Below, one piece after another: positions 55,059 through 63,705 of a DNA stretch of 64,000 nt (positions are counted from its first letter, which is position 1; every line of letters starts with the position of its first letter). The notes beneath the pieces were generated by a model, which worked only from the letters and a program-made list of their open reading frames with translations, had not been told where the DNA came from and made no database searches. Made by a program: the position numbers and the translations under genes. The stretch comes from DASRDR01 sp035550795. GTDB lineage: Bacteria > Methylomirabilota > Methylomirabilia > Rokubacteriales > DASRDR01. The stretch spans positions 13,874 to 77,873 of the forward strand of contig DASZOL010000107.1 in assembly GCA_035550795.1 (NCBI GenBank), in the 5' to 3' direction.

Positions 55059-55290
55059 TACGAGCTGACGAGCAAGGACGTCGTCTACTCCCTGCAGAAA
55101 TCGCGGACAAGAACCGCTCGGCGTACGCCCCGGACGACACCGGCATGACCGTGGAGACGCCGGACGCCCGCACGGTGCGGATCACGCTGGACCGCTCCGT
55201 CTCCCGGTGCTCTTCCTCCCCAGGGTCGTCAACTACTCGGGGGCTTCATCGGCGGCAAGCGGCCGCGGAGAAGCTGGGGTTGCCGGCCTG
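55059..55290 (+). pseudogene. Fragment of a family 5 ABC solute-binding protein
   Basis: Shifting frames spell AYELTSKDVVYSLQK, then DKNRSAYAPDDTGMTVETPD and RTVRITLDRSVS, then VLFLPRVVNYSGG and GKRAAEKLG. This is the middle of a peptide/opine-type solute-binding protein (LTAKDVVFSLQ...). At least two frame changes and missing ends show decay. Related permease genes lie 7 kb away at 62687 and 63706, but on the other strand. Confidence 0.55.
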
Positions 55291-55515
55291 AAGACCCGGC
55301 CGGGGAACTCCGTCGGGCCACGCGCGCGTTCCTCCGGAATCGCGCCGCCGCCGGCCACTGCTGAGCCTCCTGGCAGAGCCTCAAGGAGCGTCGGCGTTGA
55401 AGGGCATCGTCGGCATCGACTACGAGTTCCTCCGGCGCGTCGAGCATCGATGGCCATGGTCACGCAGTGTGCTCGCCCGCCGCCGCGGCGTGGCGGACGG
55501 CGGGCTCTCGCGTGG
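55291..55515. other. No recognisable gene
   Basis: Debris-field spacer with no motif I could identify on either strand. Confidence 0.35.
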
Positions 55516-56274
55516 CTATTTCCGACCTCGTTCCTCCCGGAGGCGAGCCAGGGTGTCGGACATCTCGTTGAAGGCCACGGCCACCGTCGCCAACTCGTCG
55601 CGGGTGACGATCGGCACGGGCAGGCCGAGGTCGCCCCGCTCGACGCGCCGCACCCGCTCCTCGAGCAGCCGCACCGGTCGGGTCAGGTACCGCTCCGTCA
55701 ACCAGAGCCCCACGAGGAGCACCACGAGATCGAACAGCGCGACGGCGGCCAGGGTGTAGAGCATCCGCCGCCTGAGCACGCGACCGTGCTCCTCATGGCC
55801 AGGACGACCCGGTGCGCGGCGCGGGGAAGGGACGCCACGAGGGGCTCGACGCGCGCGAAGGCCGCGTGCGTCTCGGGATCGTCCCCCGACCGACTGGCCA
55901 GGGCGAGCAGAGCGGGCTTGACCTCGACCCACTGGCGCCGGACCAGGTGGAGCTCTTCTCTGACCGCGCCCTCGGCGGCCGGGACCTCTCGCTCGAGGGC
56001 GCGGCCCCCGCGCTCCAGCGCGTCGAGGATGCGGTCGCACTCGGCAACGGCCTGGGACAGGACCTCGCGCTCCGATGCCCGTCCGGCCACCACGCGGTGG
56101 CCGGCCGCGTCCATCTGCTGGGCGAGCATCCGCTGCCACCCCCGCGACGTTGATCGTGGCGCTCTCGCCCGCCGTCTCGGTGAGAAACCACTAGAACACG
56201 GCGAGGGCGAGGAGCGCCGCCCCGGTCATCAGGACCAGGAGGAAGCCGACCTTCCGTGTGATCACGGCTCCCAT
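55516..56274 (-). pseudogene. Broken NarX/PilJ-type membrane sensor with HAMP
   Basis: Read in pieces: ATG 56274 starts MGAVITRKVGFLLVLMTGA (TM1) but a TAG follows AVF; then TETAGESATINVAGVA, the start of a PilJ/NarX-like sensor domain; then another frame MLAQQMDAAGHRVVAG through a helical sensor region; then a third segment with TM2 (LYTLAAVALFDLVVLLVGLW) and HAMP (PVRLLEERVRRVERGDLGLP, ELATVAVAFNEMSDTLARL). One in-frame stop and at least two frameshifts. No kinase or MA signalling domain follows HAMP, so it is also truncated. NarX/PilJ-type domains often sense nitrate/nitrite. Confidence 0.65.
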
Positions 56275-56446
56275 GAGCCCCTCCACGCCGGCGATGGGAC
56301 GGCCGTCGGCCGGGCGCCTCAGCCCTCGAGGATGCGCTGCACCCGCGCACCGTGGCCGTGATCCCGCGTCGGGTCGTGGCCCGGCACGGCCCGCCCGTCC
56401 AGGAGGCTGAAGTCCTCGGCAGGCGGCTCACCCGTCGATCCGCGCC

Positions 56447-57199
56447 TCAATCCCGGAGCGCATTCCGCTCGCCGGGCCAGCCGCCCTCCCGCAGCGCCTC
56501 CATGACCATGTCCTTCATACCCTCCAGGTGCCGCTCGAGGGTCCGCAGCGCCCGCTCCAGGTCTCGCGCGAGGATGGCCTGGAGCAGTGCCCGGTGGTCG
56601 GCGATCACCCGGCGGGCCCGGATCTCGCAGAGCCGCCCGTCCGGCGCCGCGTAGAGCATGCGGCCCGGGTAGACCTGCTCGCGGAACCGCCGGATGAGGG
56701 TGACGGCGCGCGCGTTGCCGGCCGCGCGCAGCGGCGCCAGGTGGAGCTCCACGCTCAGGGCCTCGGCCTCGCCGGCCGAGACGCGCGGGAGGCTCTCCGC
56801 CTGGAGCTCCAGCCGGTCGAGAAGACCCCGCACGACGCCTTCATCGAGCCGAGGGAAGGCCTTCCGGAGGGCCAGGCCCTCGACTGCGATCCGGATGTCG
56901 AAGACGTCCTCGACGTCCTTGGGGGACGGCCAGCGGACGAAGGCGCCCCGGTGGGGGACCATCTCGACCAGGCCGTCCCGCTGGAGGCGCACGAGCGCCT
57001 CCCGAACCGGCGTCCGGCTGGTCCCCAGGCGGGACGCCAGCCCTTCCTCGCCGAGGAACTGGCCGGGGCGGAGTTCGCCCGTCACGATCTCGCCGCACAC
57101 GGCGTCGTACACGTCTTCCCGCAGCAGCCGCGGCTCCCGCCGGTCGCGACCCTCGCCGCGGGGCCGGCGCCGCCGCAGGACGCGCTCGCCGCCTTCCAC
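56447..57199 (-). CDS. GntR family (FCD) transcriptional regulator
   Basis: A 250-residue regulator. The winged helix (YDAVCGEIVTGELRPGQFL, EEGLASRLGTSRTPVREALV) binds DNA, and the helical FCD domain (LELQAESLPRVSAGEAEALS, ADHRALLQAILARDLERALR) binds an effector, usually a carboxylic acid with a metal. It is the last gene of the corrinoid methyl-transfer operon, 6 bases after MTHFR, and probably controls it, perhaps at the palindromes near 62535. Confidence 0.9.
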   Translation of the reverse strand: MEGGERVLRRRRPRGEGRDRREPRLLREDVYDAVCGEIVTGELRPGQFLGEEGLASRLGTSRTPVREALVRLQRDGLVEMVPHRGAFVRWPSPKDVEDVFDIRIAVEGLALRKAFPRLDEGVVRGLLDRLELQAESLPRVSAGEAEALSVELHLAPLRAAGNARAVTLIRRFREQVYPGRMLYAAPDGRLCEIRARRVIADHRALLQAILARDLERALRTLERHLEGMKDMVMEALREGGWPGERNALRD

Positions 57200-57205
57200 G
57201 GCCGG

Positions 57206-58729
57206 CTACCCGGCCACTCGCCGCGCGGGCGGTGACGCGGCGCGCGCGACGGGCCGGCCCGGAACCGTGCCCGCGAAGTGGCGCACCCACGAGCTGCCCC
57301 GCCGCGGCTCCGGCGCGGGGGGGACCAGGACGCGCTCGAGCCGGTCGAGCTGGCCCATCGCTTTGGCCAGCCGGTAGCGCACGCTGTGGACGCATTCCCA
57401 GGTGCTGGCCTCGCAGCGGTTGTTCATGCTCCCGCCGCACGGCCCGTTGGCGAGGCCCTTCGGACAGGTCTCCGGACAGACGTACAAGGTCTCCGGCAGC
57501 CGACAGAAGCCGCACATCCGGCAGTGGAAGAGGGGCTCCTTGATCCGGCGCTCGAGGCGCGCGACCCGCGCCTCGACCCGGCCGCCCGGTCGGACGCGCC
57601 GCGCCAGGGGACGGAGGATCCAGTAGACGGGAGAGGCCCGATGAAAGGCGATCCGGTGGATCGCCCGTCCGACGCGATAGCGTCGGAGCTCGGCCTTGCC
57701 CGGGGGACGGGCGGCCCCGTCGGACCCGTCCGGAGCGCGGATGAAGAAGCCCGGCGCCGTCCCGAGCTCCGCCACCCGGCCCCCGGGGAGGCGGAGCTGT
57801 GCTTCCCAGGCGCGCCACCAGTCCTCGAGCCCGGGGAGCCGGGTGCGCCAGGTCTCGACGAGCTCGAGGAGGCGGCTCACGTCCTCCCCGCGCGTCACCA
57901 TGCTCAGGTGCGCGCCCGCATAGCCGAGCCGCTCGGCCCCGACGATCTGGAGGGCGAGCCGGTTCAGGCGTGCCGCCGCGCCCTTGTCGGGGGACGCCGC
58001 TTCGGCCTCGACGAGGGCGAGGAGGTCGTCGCTCACCAGCACCCCCGGCACGGCCCCCTTGTGAAGGTACCGGGCGACGCCGAGCGGGAGGAGCATGACG
58101 TTCGCCAGAACCGGGCGCGAGGCGCTGCGGTCCGCGCGATAGCGCGCCAGCTCCGCCAGCTTCCGCATGTCCCATCCGACCTGGGTCACGAGGAAGGCCG
58201 CCCCGACTGCCTCCTTCTTGGCCATCTTGAACAGCTGGGTGAACGTCTCCTCCTCCGTGTACTTGTAGGGGGAGATGCCGGCCCCCACGAGCGCCTCGGG
58301 CCAGCCGCGCCGGACCACCGTCACGGCATCCACGCTGTCGACATAGGGCACCCGCCGTCCGGGCGGCGGCGTCTTCAGCCGATCGCCCGTGACGCACAGG
58401 ATGTTCGCGAGGCCGAGGGTCCGCAGTCGGGCAACGGCGCGCTCGTGGTCGGCGGGCGTCCGATCCTTGCCGGACAGATGGACCAGTGGCACCGTACCGA
58501 ACGCCGACGCGAGCTCCGCGGCGACGTCCCCGGGGTCGTGATCGTCATCGGATCGCACCCGATCGGTCACGCTCAGGGCCGCGATGCGGCGATCGCCCTG
58601 CAGCGCCCGCGCCAGCGCGAGCGCGGGCCCCAGCGCGGTTCTCAGGGCCGACTCTCGCGGGGGCGCCACGATCTCCAGCGTGATCGCGAACGACGCACGG
58701 GTGATGGCCTCACGGAGATCGTTGCGCAC
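57206..58729 (-). CDS. metF: Methylenetetrahydrofolate reductase with C-terminal Fe-S domain (MetF-MetV)
   Basis: A 507-residue fusion. Residues about 10-300 form the MTHFR barrel (TLEIVAPPRESAL, ALSVTDRVRSDDD, NILCVTGDRLK) that interconverts methylene-THF and methyl-THF. The C-terminal MTHFR_C/MetV-like region has cysteines CRMCGFCRLPETLYVCPETC and GPCGGSMNNRCE that bind an Fe-S cluster. In methylotrophic or acetogenic contexts such fusions oxidise or reduce methyl-THF. It lies 15 bases after the activation-domain gene, consistent with oxidising methyl groups delivered by the corrinoid protein. Confidence 0.9.
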   Translation of the reverse strand: MRNDLREAITRASFAITLEIVAPPRESALRTALGPALALARALQGDRRIAALSVTDRVRSDDDHDPGDVAAELASAFGTVPLVHLSGKDRTPADHERAVARLRTLGLANILCVTGDRLKTPPPGRRVPYVDSVDAVTVVRRGWPEALVGAGISPYKYTEEETFTQLFKMAKKEAVGAAFLVTQVGWDMRKLAELARYRADRSASRPVLANVMLLPLGVARYLHKGAVPGVLVSDDLLALVEAEAASPDKGAAARLNRLALQIVGAERLGYAGAHLSMVTRGEDVSRLLELVETWRTRLPGLEDWWRAWEAQLRLPGGRVAELGTAPGFFIRAPDGSDGAARPPGKAELRRYRVGRAIHRIAFHRASPVYWILRPLARRVRPGGRVEARVARLERRIKEPLFHCRMCGFCRLPETLYVCPETCPKGLANGPCGGSMNNRCEASTWECVHSVRYRLAKAMGQLDRLERVLVPPAPEPRRGSSWVRHFAGTVPGRPVARAASPPARRVAG

Positions 58730-58744
58730 GGCGCTGCTCGTCCT

Positions 58745-59404
58745 CTACCCTCTGCCCTGGATGGGCGCGGCACCGAACAGCCCGGAGACGGACTTCCGCG
58801 GCAGCATGCACGCGAACTCGTTGACGGTCACGGGGAGGGGCACATCGTCGAATATCCCCAGCAGCCGCGGCTGCTCGTCGACCGCCCAGTCGCCGTGACC
58901 GGGGCCCAGCCGCGCGGTCAGGACGTGGCCGCGCGCGCGGGCCTCGGCGGCGAGGCAGCGCTTGAGGGCCTGCCGCAGGAGCTCGATGGCCGCCCACGCG
59001 GCGGTGTCCAGGAGGACCGCTTCGACGTAGAGCTTCTCCTCCAGCAGTCGCTGGGTGCGCGCCTCGAGGGCAGGCCCCAGCGTCATCACGAACACGTACG
59101 CCTCGGTCGATTCCGCCAGGAGCCGGGCCAGCGTCCGGCTGTGAAAGCAGTGCACCTGATCGAGCGTCACGAGGCCGCCGGGATCGACCGCGGTCACCGA
59201 CCCGCGCCACACGACGGCTGCCGGCTCGACGAGTCCGCTGGCGTCGGCCGCCGCGACCTGGGCGGCCTCCCGGACCACCGGGGGAACCCGGCCGAGGTCG
59301 CGGTACTTCTGGAGCCGCAGGACGAGGTCGGGCGGAATCGCCGGCGCCGGCAGCGGGAGGCGACTCACCCGGCCGGCCAGCCCCCGGACCGCAGCGTCGC
59401 TCAC
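58745..59404 (-). CDS. Methionine-synthase-activation-domain-like protein
   Basis: A 219-residue protein resembling the stand-alone vitamin B12-dependent methionine synthase activation domain: AYVFVMTLGPALEARTQRLL, DTAAWAAIELLRQALKRCLA, LTARLGPGHGDW and ITVNEFACMLPRKSVSGLFG-like ending (VTVNEFACMLPRKSVSGLFG). It probably helps reactivate oxidised cob(II)alamin on the corrinoid protein. The GTG overlaps the methyltransferase stop (GTGA). Confidence 0.8.
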   Translation of the reverse strand: MSDAAVRGLAGRVSRLPLPAPAIPPDLVLRLQKYRDLGRVPPVVREAAQVAAADASGLVEPAAVVWRGSVTAVDPGGLVTLDQVHCFHSRTLARLLAESTEAYVFVMTLGPALEARTQRLLEEKLYVEAVLLDTAAWAAIELLRQALKRCLAAEARARGHVLTARLGPGHGDWAVDEQPRLLGIFDDVPLPVTVNEFACMLPRKSVSGLFGAAPIQGRG

Positions 59405-60228
59405 GCCCGGTTCCCCACCACGGCGGGCTCCACGTCCAGGCGGCCCTCCCGGTAGGCCGTCAGATATCCCTTGCACCCGGCATCCTGCCCGAGCAGCATG
59501 CGCCCCGTCACGATGTTCGCCATCATCCGCTGGTCGAGCGGGTCGACGATGACGGCGTCCAGCCCGCGGGTCAGGGCCATCACCATGTAGACCTGGTTGA
59601 TGTGCTTGCGGAGAGGCATGCCGTAGGAGACGTTGCTGAGCCCGCAGATCGTGTGCACGCCGGGGTAGGCATCGCGCAGCTTCTGCATGATGTCCAGCGC
59701 GATCCTGCCGGCGTCGGGCTCGGCGCTCACGGGGAAGACGAGTGGGTCGACGAAGATATCGTCGAGCGGGACGCCGGCTCCGGCCAGCACCTCGATCAGG
59801 CGGGCGCCGATGGCGAACCGCTTGTCGGCGTCCCGCGGGAGGCCGTCGTCGTCCATCGTGAGGGCGATCACCTGGGGCCGGAACTCGTGGACGAGCGGCA
59901 GGACCTCGTCGATGCGCTTTCGCTCGGCCGTGATCGAGTTGAGCAGGGCCCGCTCGCGGTGGGCCTCGAGCCCGGCCTCGAGCACCCGGGCGTCGGGGCT
60001 GTCGATGGCCAGCCGAGCTCCGGCGATCGCCTCCTGGATGAGCGTCACGAGCCACCGCATGCAGGGCAGCTCGGCGTCGAGCATCGTCGCGGTGTTGACG
60101 TCGAGGTAGTGGGACCCTGCCTCCCATTGCCGGCGGGCCTCGTTGACCAGGAACTCGCCGTCTCGGCGGGCCATCGCCGCCTGGATGGGTGCCCGTGTGC
60201 TGTTGATCCGCTCGCCCACGATGAGCAT
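59401..60228 (-). CDS. Methyl-THF:corrinoid protein methyltransferase
   Basis: A 275-residue pterin-binding TIM-barrel enzyme (MtrH/AcsE/MetH-pterin family). LIVGERINSTRAPIQAAMA, YLDVNTATML, LAIDSPDARVLEAGLEAH and TICGLSNVSYGMPLR are pterin-site motifs. It should move a methyl group between corrinoid protein and tetrahydrofolate. It follows the corrinoid protein by 12 bases and overlaps the activation-domain gene. Confidence 0.9.
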   Translation of the reverse strand: MLIVGERINSTRAPIQAAMARRDGEFLVNEARRQWEAGSHYLDVNTATMLDAELPCMRWLVTLIQEAIAGARLAIDSPDARVLEAGLEAHRERALLNSITAERKRIDEVLPLVHEFRPQVIALTMDDDGLPRDADKRFAIGARLIEVLAGAGVPLDDIFVDPLVFPVSAEPDAGRIALDIMQKLRDAYPGVHTICGLSNVSYGMPLRKHINQVYMVMALTRGLDAVIVDPLDQRMMANIVTGRMLLGQDAGCKGYLTAYREGRLDVEPAVVGNRA

Positions 60229-60240
60229 CCGCCCTCCTGG

Positions 60241-60882
60241 TCAGACCGCGCCGACGAGCTGGCGGGCGCGTGCCGCCGCCCCCGGCGCGTCGTCGCTGTA
60301 GAAGTCCGCGTGGATCTCACGGGCGTAGCCCGCATCCAGCGGCGCGCCCCCGACCATCACGAACACCCGGTCGCGGAGCCCGGCCGCCTCGAGCGCCTCG
60401 ACGACCCGCCGCATGTTGAGCATCGTGGTCGTGAGCATCGCCGACAGGGCGACGATGTCCGGCGCGTGCTCGCGGACCGCGGCCACCACCTGTTCGGGCG
60501 GGCAGTTGTTGCCGAGGTCGACGATGCTGAACCCCGCCCCCTCGAGCATGAGACAGACGAGGTTCTTGCCGACGTCGTGAAGGTCGCCCGACACCGTGCA
60601 GGCCACCACCTTGCCCACCGGCCGGAGAGCCGGATCCGTGACGATGAGCGGGCGGAGGAGCTCCGCGCACGCCTGCATGGTACGCGCGGCGAGCAGCACC
60701 TCGGGGATGAAGTACTCCTGTCGCTGCATCCGACGCCCGACCTCGTCCATGGCGGGGAACAGCGCTCTCTTGAAGATCGCGTCGGGCGGGCATCCGGCGT
60801 CCATCGCTCCCCGGGTCAGGGCGACGGCCTCGTCTTGCTCGCCGTCAATCACGTGCTGTCTGAGTTGCGCCAGATCGATCAC
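60241..60882 (-). CDS. Corrinoid methyl-carrier protein (MtbC/MtvC type)
   Basis: A 213-residue protein with the helical cap (PEVLLAARTMQACAELLRPL) and Rossmann B12-binding domain. The axial cobalt ligand is the His of SGDLHDVGKNLVCLMLEG (DxHxxG), with LGNNCPPEQVV and MVGGAPLDAGYA later. It carries the methyl group between the substrate-specific methyltransferase and the methyl-THF enzyme. The GTG overlaps the DUF1059 stop (GTGA). Confidence 0.93.
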   Translation of the reverse strand: MIDLAQLRQHVIDGEQDEAVALTRGAMDAGCPPDAIFKRALFPAMDEVGRRMQRQEYFIPEVLLAARTMQACAELLRPLIVTDPALRPVGKVVACTVSGDLHDVGKNLVCLMLEGAGFSIVDLGNNCPPEQVVAAVREHAPDIVALSAMLTTTMLNMRRVVEALEAAGLRDRVFVMVGGAPLDAGYAREIHADFYSDDAPGAAARARQLVGAV

Positions 60883-61151
60883 GGATCCGTCTCCTCCGCC
60901 GGGCTCGGGGGCTTCCAGGCAAGCCGCTCCAGGCCCGGGACTGGACCTCGGACCGTCGACGGCCTTCCGCTTGACTCCTCCTCGATGTACGCCTTCACCT
61001 TCGCCAGGAGCTCGGGCGAGGGAGTCAACCCGTGCGACTTGGCATGTTCGGCCGCTCTACGGCGTATCTCTTCCTCGGTCGCACCGGGGACGACGTGGTG
61101 GCACTCGCTCGAGGGGTGGACCTTGTGGCACTCACTGATCTTGCCCATCAT
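60879..61151 (-). CDS. DUF1059-like small protein
   Basis: A 90-residue protein: ISECHKVHPSSECHHVVPG with three His near two Cys, then ATEEEIRRRAAEHAKSHGL, the DUF1059 signature, and PELLAKVKAYIEEE. DUF1059 proteins are small and of unknown role. GGAG precedes the ATGATG start. It is embedded in the methyl-transfer operon, so it may be a metal-binding accessory, by context only. Confidence 0.7.
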   Translation of the reverse strand: MMGKISECHKVHPSSECHHVVPGATEEEIRRRAAEHAKSHGLTPSPELLAKVKAYIEEESSGRPSTVRGPVPGLERLAWKPPSPAEETDP

Positions 61152-61313
61152 GAGACTCTCCGCCACATCGCACGGGCGCGCCCCGGACCCACGCCCCCCG
61201 CAACGCGCCTTCCGTCGAACCCCGTCGGCCAACACGCTGCCAGCCCGACTGGATCCCGACAGCGTGTGCGACGACGTGACGTCTGTCGGCCCGTCGCCGG
61301 AGCTCACACCTCA

Positions 61314-62432
61314 TCAGCTGATGGAGATCGGATAGCGACCATACCGGAAGCAGGCTTCCCGCATGGCGTTGAAGTTCTCGAGCGGCACGTACTCGGGCAC
61401 CGAGTTGCTGCTGCCCAAGAGGTACCCGCCGCCGGGGGCCAGCACCCGGATGCGCTCCTTGACCTCGGCGTCGACCTCCGCGGGCGTGCCGCGGGTGAGC
61501 GTGTAGCCGAGATCGATGTTGCCGCACAGCGCGATGCGACGCCCGACCTTCCGCTTGAGCTCGGCGATGTCCATCGCCTTGGGCTCGATCGGATGCAGGC
61601 CGTCGACGCCGCAGGCGATGAGGTCCTCGAGCACCAGGCGCACGTCCCCGTCGCTGTGGTAGATGAAGACCTTGCCTTTGCGGTGGACGAGGTCGACACA
61701 TGCCTTGAGCCATGGGAAGAAGTGCTGGCGCAGATGGGCCGGGGACACCATGAGCCCTTCCGAGTAGGCGAGGTCGTCGGCGAACCGAACGCCCCCGACG
61801 CACTCGAAATCGGTCGCGACGTCCAGGATCCGGCACTGGGCGGCCCCTACCCGGTCGTACATCCGGGCGATGAGGCCCGGGTCACGCTTGATGGCGCGGC
61901 AGAACGCCTCGAAGCCCATGAGCCACCACACCCCGGTGAACACCTTGCCGTGGTCGACCAGCACCTTCATCCCGGGCGGCAGCAGCGCCGTGGCGCGCTC
62001 GAAGAGCGTGGTGTCGAACTCCGCGGGGTCGGGCCACGGAAAGCCCTCGAACTCGCGGGCGGTCGTGATGACGCCGTCGCCCTCGTTCGCCCAGCCCCGC
62101 TCCTGGTACTCGTCGCCGAAGGCCGCGTACTTGGCGGCGACAAGGGTAGAGGTCCCGGTGATCGTCGCGTGCATGCTCGCGCCCAGCGTCACGTAGTCGT
62201 AGCCGGCCCGGCACGCGAACTCCACCTCGTGCTCGAGAGGGAGCCGTCCACTCGCGCCCATGCCGCCGTGGGTCCGGGTCGTGGGCAGCGCGGTGGTCAA
62301 CCCCAGGAACTGGCGCTTCAGGTACCCGTCGACGTGGTCATGCAGCGGGACCCGGTCCGGCTCGCGCTGGTGGAGGAGCGCCGTGCGCACGCGGTCGAAA
62401 TCCGGCTCGGGCCTGGGCCCTTCGCCACTCAT
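61314..62432 (-). CDS. UroD-family methyltransferase (substrate:corrinoid type)
   Basis: A 372-residue uroporphyrinogen-decarboxylase-like TIM barrel: DRVPLHDHVDGYLKRQFLG, ACVDLVHRKGKVFIYHSDGD, VDGLHPIEPKAMDIAELKRK and ALCGNIDLGYTLTRGT. UroD-like proteins next to corrinoid proteins demethylate methanol, methylamines, methoxy-aromatics or betaines. The usual HxC zinc motif is HSD here, so the zinc site is altered. The true heme-pathway UroD role is unlikely given context. GAGGAG stands 6 bases before the ATG. Confidence 0.82.
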   Translation of the reverse strand: MSGEGPRPEPDFDRVRTALLHQREPDRVPLHDHVDGYLKRQFLGLTTALPTTRTHGGMGASGRLPLEHEVEFACRAGYDYVTLGASMHATITGTSTLVAAKYAAFGDEYQERGWANEGDGVITTAREFEGFPWPDPAEFDTTLFERATALLPPGMKVLVDHGKVFTGVWWLMGFEAFCRAIKRDPGLIARMYDRVGAAQCRILDVATDFECVGGVRFADDLAYSEGLMVSPAHLRQHFFPWLKACVDLVHRKGKVFIYHSDGDVRLVLEDLIACGVDGLHPIEPKAMDIAELKRKVGRRIALCGNIDLGYTLTRGTPAEVDAEVKERIRVLAPGGGYLLGSSNSVPEYVPLENFNAMREACFRYGRYPISIS

Positions 62433-62534
62433 GTCCCACTCCTCCGCGTCCACAGGACGGGCCGTTCGGACTCGCGCCGCCCCGCAGGTTCGGGGAGATC
62501 GGGTCTCCCCTCGTGGCCTTCGCTCGGGGGACGT

Positions 62535-62567
62535 CGTGTACACGGCGAACATACCGGTTGCACACAA
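62535..62567 (-). promoter_or_regulatory. Palindromes upstream of the methyl-transfer operon
   Basis: CGTGTACACG (62535-62544) is a perfect 10-bp palindrome and TTGTGTGCAA (62567-62558, minus strand) a looser one, 103-135 bases before the UroD-family ATG. A TATGTT -10-like hexamer lies between them (62554-62549). Short GT/AC palindromes are typical operators of FCD-type GntR proteins such as the one closing this operon. Confidence 0.4.
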
Positions 62568-62686
62568 TGCGGCCATCCGATGTTGGCTTCATTTTGATGG
62601 CCTTCCCGCATCATTCGGGCCCCCGGTGCAGCGGGAGGGCCGGACCGAACGAGGACGAGGGATGCGACGCTCCTCGGCCCGGCCCG

Positions 62687-63616
62687 CTAGAGGTTGGTGC
62701 CGCGGAGCCTGGGGTCCAGGGCGTCGCGCAGGCCGTCCCCGAACTGGTTGAAGGCCAGGACCGCGACGACGATCGCCGCCCCCGGAAAGACCACCAGGTG
62801 CCACTGGGGGATCAGTATGGAGGCCGCGTCGCCCAGCATGTTGCCCCAGGTCGGCGTGGGCGGTGGGATCCCGGCGCCGAGGAAGCCCAGCGTGGCCTCC
62901 AGCACGATGGCGATGCCGAGGGACGTGGTGACGAGCACCAGGTACGGCCCGATGCACTGGGGGGCGATGTGCAGGAAGATGATCCGCCCCGAGGACGAGC
63001 CGACGCTCCGGGCGGCCTCGACGTACTGCATCCCCTTCACGGCCAGGGCCTGCGCCCGGATGATGCGGGTGCCGTAGGCCACCCTGGTCGCGGCGATCGC
63101 CAGGATGACGGTCCAGGTGCTCGCGCCGAGGGCCGAGGCCAGCAACAGCGCCAGCAGGATCGGCGGGAAGGATAGCAGCACCTCGACCACGCGCTGGCCG
63201 AGCAGGTCGAACCTGCCGCCCAAGAAGGCGCTGGCGACCGCCCACACCGCTCCCACCGTCGTGCCAAGGAGCACGGACGTCACGGCGACGAACAGGGACC
63301 ACGTGGTCCCGTGGACGATCCGGCTCAGCACGTCCCGGCCGATGAAATCCGTCCCCAGCCAGTGCTGCCAGCTCGGTGCCTGGGCTCTTGCCAGGACATT
63401 GGGCCGGAGGGGGTCATCGGGCGACACCCACGGGGCGAGGAGGCCCAGCAAGATCATGAGCGCGGTGACGATGCCGGACACGGTGGGCAACGGGTAGCGG
63501 CGGGCGAAGGTTCTCGACCACGTGAGGCCCCGGTGCAGGGGAATCCTCGCGGCTCTCGTCTCGAGGCCGGAGCGGACCGCCACACCCTGTCCCGTGAGAA
63601 CGCGGATGGTGTTCAC
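62687..63616 (-). CDS. Oligopeptide-type ABC transporter permease (DppC-like)
   Basis: A 309-residue permease with about six helices. HWLGTDFIGRDVLSRIVHGT is the DppC/OppC entry motif; the EAA loop is YVEAARSVGSSSGRIIFLHI, and GFLGAGIPPPTPTWGNMLGD closes the domain. The GTG at 63616 starts the protein near a Dpp-like N-terminus. It follows a DppB-like permease on the same strand. The substrate cannot be told; a methylated compound for the next operon is possible. Confidence 0.9.
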   Translation of the reverse strand: MNTIRVLTGQGVAVRSGLETRAARIPLHRGLTWSRTFARRYPLPTVSGIVTALMILLGLLAPWVSPDDPLRPNVLARAQAPSWQHWLGTDFIGRDVLSRIVHGTTWSLFVAVTSVLLGTTVGAVWAVASAFLGGRFDLLGQRVVEVLLSFPPILLALLLASALGASTWTVILAIAATRVAYGTRIIRAQALAVKGMQYVEAARSVGSSSGRIIFLHIAPQCIGPYLVLVTTSLGIAIVLEATLGFLGAGIPPPTPTWGNMLGDAASILIPQWHLVVFPGAAIVVAVLAFNQFGDGLRDALDPRLRGTNL

Positions 63617-63705
63617 GGAGCCATGCCCTCCTCGGTCCACCACGGTCGCGTGCCGCCGAACGTCTTCACCGGAGTGTCCTCGCCCGGGAGGCTGGCTGGC
63701 CAGTC

